Of a DNA stretch of 64,000 nt, positions 59,861 to 64,000 are shown piece by piece. The notes beneath the pieces were generated by a model. It did no database searches and was not told the DNA's origin. It was given only the letters and a program-made list of their open reading frames with translations. The position numbers and the translations under genes are program-made. The stretch comes from Flavobacterium sp. SH_e. Its GTDB lineage: Bacteria; Bacteroidota; Bacteroidia; Flavobacteriales; Flavobacteriaceae. Location of the stretch: positions 1,089,488 to 1,153,487 of the forward strand of contig NZ_JAOVZN010000006.1 of the NCBI RefSeq assembly GCF_025717045.1, given 5' to 3'. How positions within the stretch are numbered: position 1 is the first letter of the stretch; each line of letters starts with the position of its first letter.

Positions 59861-61705
59861 TTATTTTAACTGTTCATCGATAATTGCTCCAAGATCAGTA
59901 TTAGAGTTGTCATAAGCAAGAATATTACCGGTTTTATCAATTACAATACGTGTTGGTATCGCTTGTATTTTGTAATTGGTAACAACCTCTGTTTTTGAAT
60001 CGAAAACGACGTTGAAGTCGAATTTTTTCTCTGTTATATACGATGTAACTTTTTTAAGCACTTCTTCCTCTTTGCCATTTTCCCACGTGTTTACAAACAA
60101 GAAAGCAACATCTTTATCTTTGTATTTAGTCACTAAATGCTGCATTTTTGGAAAAGAAGCTTTACATGGCCCGCACCAAGTTGCCCAGAAATCAAGAACA
60201 ACTACTTTTCCTTTATAATCAGAAAGTTTCGTTTCTTTTCCTTCTAGGTTTTTTAATGTGAAATCAGTAGCATTTTTAGTTCCAAATTTTTCAAGAAGAT
60301 CTTTGTTTTTGTTTTCTTGTGCTAATAATTCTGTTTTTTGCTGAATAGCATCATATTCAGCCATAGGTAATTTCTTCTCAATGTAAATTTCTTTTAGTTT
60401 AGCAAGAAATGCCGGTGATGTGTTGCCTTTACCAATTTCATCTTCAATATAAGCTTTTACTTCGTCTTTACTTTTTACTTTGTCCAGCATTGCCAAATAG
60501 CGTTCTTTACCTCCAGCGTCCAATCCGTTAAGCGCTTTGACTCCGCTTTGGTATTTAAAAGCTTCCTCATATTTGCCTTGTTTGTAAAGCAGAAGCGCAT
60601 AAGTATCAGCAAACATGTTAAATTTATCATTATAATCAGGAGTATAGCATTCTTTTCGTTTTGCTTCGAGAATGTCTAAAGATCGTTTAGAAACTTTTGT
60701 AGCAAAATCAATATCTTTTACAGGCATTGTTAAATCACCACCAGATTGGCCCCAAGCAAAATTATTATAGGAGTCTGCCGGTATGTTTATATAGGGTTCT
60801 ATTTCTATCGCTTTTTTTAAATCTCCTTTATTTAGATATATCGTTAATAAATTTGAATAAAAATAGTTTAGAGACCTCTTAGAAGTATCGTTAGGATATT
60901 TTGTCTTAAAAGTATTAAGACTTTCTAAAATAGAAGCTTCGGTTTTATCAGGCTGATCATAGAAATTTCGAATAAAATCCATTTTATCAATTCTATTAGC
61001 AGGATACTTTTCTGAAATTTCCTTTCTCAATTTTGTTGCTTTATCTTGAGTGTCATTATTAGAACTATAGATATAATAAGCTGTAGTCAAATATTCTTCA
61101 GTGTTTTTTTCTACACATTTATCGGCAAAGGCGACCAGATCTTTTGTTCCTTGTTCTCTGTTGATAGATTTTTTGGTGTATAAATATTCTAAAGAAACGA
61201 TATCGTCTCTTAATTTCGGATATTTTGCAAATATCGCATCATATTCGACAATCAGATTTTCTGGCTTTGGATCTGATTTAAGTCTTAAAAAGTAACCTCC
61301 ATTACTTCTAACATAAATTTCGTCTATCAGACTTTTTCCTAATTCAATCTCATTTTGTGTTTTTAAAAGAACAGAATAGCCTTTTTCATTATTGCTATCA
61401 GCAATTTTTTTTGAATCGTTTATTGTTACTAAAATCACTCTAACAGAATCAGGAAATTTTGCGGTAAATTCATAACGTTTTCCACTTTTTTTCAGCGGAC
61501 TTACGTCAGAAGAAAAATCATTAGGGGTAATATATAGAAAATTTGCTTTAGCATTATCTTCTATTGCAAGACCTTGAGGAGGTTCATAAACATAAGTATT
61601 AGGTTTACCCATGTTGAATTTTGCATTTTTTAAATAGATCTTTCCAGATTGAGCAAAAGCAATATTAATAACTGAAAACAGCAGTAAAATAATGGTTTTT
61701 TTCAT
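59861..61705 (-). CDS. TlpA-type thioredoxin-like disulfide reductase
   Basis: 614 residues with a signal peptide (MKKTIILLLFSVINIAFAQ). The N-terminal 460 residues are a beta segment (about 20-150) and a long helical region. The C-terminal AhpC/TSA-type thioredoxin domain (about 478-614) has TDFTLKNLEGKETKLSDYKGKVVVLDFWATWCGPC, with the redox motif Trp510-Cys511-Gly-Pro-Cys514, then FLFVNTW and the cis-Pro loop AIPTRIVIDKTG. It probably reduces or transfers thiol groups in the periplasm. Such long TlpA proteins with helical N-terminal parts are common in Flavobacteriia. Single gene with its own terminator. Confidence 0.92.
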   Translation of the reverse strand: MKKTIILLLFSVINIAFAQSGKIYLKNAKFNMGKPNTYVYEPPQGLAIEDNAKANFLYITPNDFSSDVSPLKKSGKRYEFTAKFPDSVRVILVTINDSKKIADSNNEKGYSVLLKTQNEIELGKSLIDEIYVRSNGGYFLRLKSDPKPENLIVEYDAIFAKYPKLRDDIVSLEYLYTKKSINREQGTKDLVAFADKCVEKNTEEYLTTAYYIYSSNNDTQDKATKLRKEISEKYPANRIDKMDFIRNFYDQPDKTEASILESLNTFKTKYPNDTSKRSLNYFYSNLLTIYLNKGDLKKAIEIEPYINIPADSYNNFAWGQSGGDLTMPVKDIDFATKVSKRSLDILEAKRKECYTPDYNDKFNMFADTYALLLYKQGKYEEAFKYQSGVKALNGLDAGGKERYLAMLDKVKSKDEVKAYIEDEIGKGNTSPAFLAKLKEIYIEKKLPMAEYDAIQQKTELLAQENKNKDLLEKFGTKNATDFTLKNLEGKETKLSDYKGKVVVLDFWATWCGPCKASFPKMQHLVTKYKDKDVAFLFVNTWENGKEEEVLKKVTSYITEKKFDFNVVFDSKTEVVTNYKIQAIPTRIVIDKTGNILAYDNSNTDLGAIIDEQLK

Positions 61706-61863
61706 TTGTTTTTGGTTTTTTGATTGATATTTTCTTAATTGATTAACGAAGCATAAATGTAGAAATTATATCGTCTGTTGTTTTTTTATTAAGAAAATAT
61801 TAGCAAAAATCTATGGAGTTATTTTGCTGATTATATACTGTCTGTATACTTTTTAATAGCTGT

Positions 61864-62730
61864 TTATTTTTTTATACCAATTGCAGATCTATAAAATTCA
61901 TATCCATTTTCAGAACGGCTTGGCAGAAACTTTTCACGATATTCATTAGCTCCTAAATCTTCTAAAAGTGCAATATCAAACTGATTTAAATAATTTGGTA
62001 GTTCTTCGGGAAGAAAACCAAATGTCCAATGTTCTTCAAGGTTTTCTAAATCTTCCAGAAGTTTTTTGCCACCTAAAAAAGATTCTGGATTTAAGATTAT
62101 ATTTTTATGTACATACGTAAAAATAATATGACTGTTAGCAGCAAATTTAGCGATATATGAAAAGGTGTTTTTTACAGCATCTTCGGTAAGATAATTTGTT
62201 ACACCTTCCCAAATAATTGCAGTTGGTTTAGAAAAATCCAGATTGTTTTCTAATGCTAATTGATCTAAATCTTGTTTGTTAAAATCAATTTGAAGAAAAC
62301 GGATGTTCTGAGGAATTTGCCCTATTCTATTTTTATAAACTTCGGCTTTAAACTTCGAAGTATTAGGATGATCAATTTCTATTACAGGAATATCTTTTAG
62401 AAAATCAAGGCGTACCGCTCTCGTGTCGAAACCAGCACCTAAAATTATAACTTGTTTTACGCCATTTGAAATAGCATTTTCAAGTAAATCATCAATATAT
62501 TTTGTTCTGGCAATTCCAGAGGACAAAGCTCCAGGAATTTTTTTCTGTATAATATTATTAATATATTTTCTGATAATTGGATATTTGTATAAACGAACGG
62601 CCAATCTCAATTTTGAATCTATGAAATGAATGGCATAAGGATCTGAAAACAACCTTTTTTTACATTGTGTTTCCAATGCTCGAAAGAACGCCATGTATTG
62701 TGCCGTTCTGCTTGTTTTTTCCGCTTTCAT
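61864..62730 (-). CDS. leucine carboxyl methyltransferase family protein
   Basis: 288 residues. Family features: TSRTAQYMAFFRALE at the N-terminus, LFSDPYAIHFID, ALSSGIARTKYIDDLLENAISNGVKQVIILGAGFDTRAVRL (SAM motif I), IEIDHPNTSKFKAEVY, and AIIWEGVTNYLTEDAVKNTFSYIA. This is the PPM/TIGR00027-type SAM methyltransferase group whose substrates in bacteria are mostly unknown. The stop and the downstream context are normal. It lies seven bases downstream of the DUF962 gene and is probably co-transcribed with it. Confidence 0.92.
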   Translation of the reverse strand: MKAEKTSRTAQYMAFFRALETQCKKRLFSDPYAIHFIDSKLRLAVRLYKYPIIRKYINNIIQKKIPGALSSGIARTKYIDDLLENAISNGVKQVIILGAGFDTRAVRLDFLKDIPVIEIDHPNTSKFKAEVYKNRIGQIPQNIRFLQIDFNKQDLDQLALENNLDFSKPTAIIWEGVTNYLTEDAVKNTFSYIAKFAANSHIIFTYVHKNIILNPESFLGGKKLLEDLENLEEHWTFGFLPEELPNYLNQFDIALLEDLGANEYREKFLPSRSENGYEFYRSAIGIKK

Positions 62731-62737
62731 TTTAATT

Positions 62738-63202
62738 CTATTTTCTCGAAAACAAATTTTCTACAACCCAAGCTGGTCCAATTAATAAAAACTGTAGATC
62801 TTTTAAGAAGGAAGGTTTTTTACCTTCAATATTATGTCCATAAAATTGTCCAATCCAAGCCAATACAAAAACGCCAATAGAGAATGCCCACAACGGAACA
62901 AACTGACCGATGTAATAATTTGCAACTAAACAAAGAATAGAAAAAACAGCAATTTTAACCGCCATTGCAAGAGATAATCTGATATAAAATAGCAGAACAA
63001 AAAGGAGTACAACAAAAGCCCAATTTTCGATAATTGGAGCGTTTAGTTTTAATGTATTTGAGATTGTCGAGCTCGGAATACTCATAAATAATCCAACTAT
63101 TGAAAAGAAAATAGCAGGCACACAAACATAATGTATTGTCTTGTTTTTTGGGTTTTGATGACTTACGGCATATTCTGCAAACCATTGATCTAATGTTCTC
63201 AT
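62738..63202 (-). CDS. DUF962/Mpo1-like membrane protein
   Basis: 154 residues with about four transmembrane helices. The N-terminal signature TLDQWFAEYAVSHQNPKNKTIHYVCVPAIFFSIVGL and the middle AWIGQFYGHNIEGKKPSFLKDLQFLLIGPAWV are the two conserved blocks of DUF962 proteins. The yeast homologue Mpo1 is a dioxygenase acting on 2-hydroxy fatty acids; the conserved histidines (His15, His24, His at GHNIEGKKP) are present here, but activity in this organism is not known. It forms a two-gene operon with the methyltransferase. Confidence 0.9.
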   Translation of the reverse strand: MRTLDQWFAEYAVSHQNPKNKTIHYVCVPAIFFSIVGLFMSIPSSTISNTLKLNAPIIENWAFVVLLFVLLFYIRLSLAMAVKIAVFSILCLVANYYIGQFVPLWAFSIGVFVLAWIGQFYGHNIEGKKPSFLKDLQFLLIGPAWVVENLFSRK

Positions 63203-63469
63203 TTGGGCGGTTTTATAGTTAGTAGCGTAAATCTAATAAATTTTCTTTTAGCTTTTACCGCGCTTTGTTTTCATTATTTCATCTGCAATCGAAATGGCGT
63301 TTTTTTAAGATATTTTATGTCTTATCCTGAAATAGTGGTATACAAAGGCATAATTATGGAAAAAGAGATAAATCCATGTTATTTAAATTTTGGTAAGATA
63401 CTTATTATAATTATAAGCTAACTCCTGCTCAAATGAATTGACAAAACAAAGAATAGATAAGAATTTTAA

Positions 63470-63508
63470 AGAAAAACACCTGCAAAAAAAGCTCTTGCAG
63501 GTGTTTAA
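63470..63508 (-). terminator. terminator of the right-edge gene
   Basis: Stem AAACACCTGCAA (63475-63486) / TTGCAGGTGTTT (63495-63506); on the minus strand it runs into a T-rich tract. The rest of the 389-base spacer 63203-63591 shows no gene. Confidence 0.75.
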
Positions 63509-63591
63509 TTAAATATATCTGTCTAATAATCCGTATCGATTATTAAGGACTAATCAATAGATCGGAGTATTGATAGATTTTAGAGAAGCTA

Positions 63592-64000
63592 TTATTTTAA
63601 ATAGGTGATTCTTATTAGATCATCTGTCATTAATGCATATGAAGCATTATTAGCAGGAGTATACGTCACAGTATTACCATTTAAAGAAATCGCCGCTGTA
63701 GAAATGCAAACACCATTTATATGGAATAATAATTTGGCAGTCGAAGTTGGTGTTTTGCTTAATGTAAAAGTATCCGTTCCATCTGTTGTCACATTAAATT
63801 CATCAATTACTATTTCTGATGTAATAGTTTGAATAGTTGCAGGATCTGTCCAAGTTACATTACCTGTTGCATCAGAAACGGCAATTTTACCAGCTCCAGC
63901 TCCAGTTGTAATTTGAGCAGTTGCTGTAGTTGTTTTTGCTGTAGCAGTAATATTCGCTGCATTATCAATATTCTTGCCACTCATTGCTAAATCTTGTGTA
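63592..64000 (-). CDS. C-terminal end of a low-complexity beta-rich protein (5' truncated by the window edge)
   Basis: The frame on the minus strand is open from the right edge to the stop at 63592. An internal ATG at 63984 exists, but codons before it (TQDLA) are in frame, so the gene very probably continues upstream. The visible part is rich in Thr, Ala, Asn and Val with strand-type repeats (ANITATAKTTTATAQITTG), VTWTDPATIQT, and a final small domain FTLSKTPTSTAKLLFHINGVCI..GNTVTYTPANNASYALMTDDLIRITYLK. This is the sort of C-terminus found on very large repeat-bearing surface proteins and tail-fibre-like proteins of Bacteroidota. Function unknown. Confidence 0.62.
   Translation of the reverse strand, partial: TQDLAMSGKNIDNAANITATAKTTTATAQITTGAGAGKIAVSDATGNVTWTDPATIQTITSEIVIDEFNVTTDGTDTFTLSKTPTSTAKLLFHINGVCISTAAISLNGNTVTYTPANNASYALMTDDLIRITYLK

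Noticed and set aside
63203..63421. 72-codon plus-strand frame in the spacer after the DUF962 gene
   Set aside because: No initiation context, no promoter, strongly hydrophobic and cysteine-containing random-looking sequence, and no partner gene. The spacer is better called non-coding.

Overview
The window is AT-rich chromosomal DNA from a member of the Bacteroidota, most likely the genus Flavobacterium or a close relative. The evidence is: gldB and gldC gliding-motility genes side by side; promoters of the TAnnTTTG type instead of E. coli -10 boxes; almost no Shine-Dalgarno sequences; a DnaG primase without zinc ligands; SusC-like carboxypeptidase-D regulatory domains; and many short lipoproteins. 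No prophage, insertion sequence, transposase or CRISPR array was seen.

Layout. 1-11.2 kb: the N-terminal part of a probable helicase, an SAM methyltransferase, methionine aminopeptidase, a DUF445 membrane protein, gpmI, a large DUF5916/CBM9-like protein, two convergent L,D-transpeptidases and a GNAT acetyltransferase. 11.3-18.7 kb: two identical tRNA-Gly genes, pepE, a tightly coupled run of three related secreted carboxypeptidase-D-like proteins plus a DUF6702 protein, an M1 metallopeptidase, tatA and a PAP2 phosphatase, followed by a nested palindromic repeat. 18.9-27.2 kb: an O-methyltransferase, a helical lipoprotein, a YceI/outer-membrane-protein operon with a second YceI gene upstream, rlmN, a lipoprotein and a polyprenyl diphosphate synthase. 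27.3-37.3 kb: an ECF sigma factor with a probable own promoter and membrane anti-sigma-like partner, dnaG, a NarL-type response regulator, nadE, gldB-gldC, a membrane protein, engB and a hydrolase.

37.5-53.6 kb is the division and cell wall (dcw) cluster, all on the plus strand and nearly gapless: mraZ, rsmH, an ftsL-like gene, ftsI, murE, mraY, murD, ftsW, murG, murC, ftsQ, ftsA, ftsZ. A run of five AAAGTGGT-type boxes in front of mraZ is a clear MraZ operator. Peptidoglycan precursor synthesis (MurE, MraY, MurD, MurG, MurC), septal synthesis (FtsW/FtsI) and the Z-ring (FtsA/FtsZ) are thus expressed together; murF and ddl are not in the window. A strong hairpin ends the cluster, and yqeY and a tRNA-Arg follow.

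54.4-58.9 kb is an accessory block behind tRNA-Arg: small genes separated by AT-rich, hairpin-rich spacers and by two decayed copies of the tRNA-Arg 3' end with its downstream flank. It contains the most interesting gene of the window, a membrane-anchored protein whose C-terminal third looks like the FtsZ-binding domain of ZipA, only 2.3 kb from ftsZ. From 58.9 kb to the right edge are a lipoprotein, a TlpA-type thioredoxin, a leucine-carboxymethyltransferase-like enzyme, a DUF962/Mpo1-like membrane protein and the C-terminal end of a low-complexity beta-rich protein that runs off the edge.
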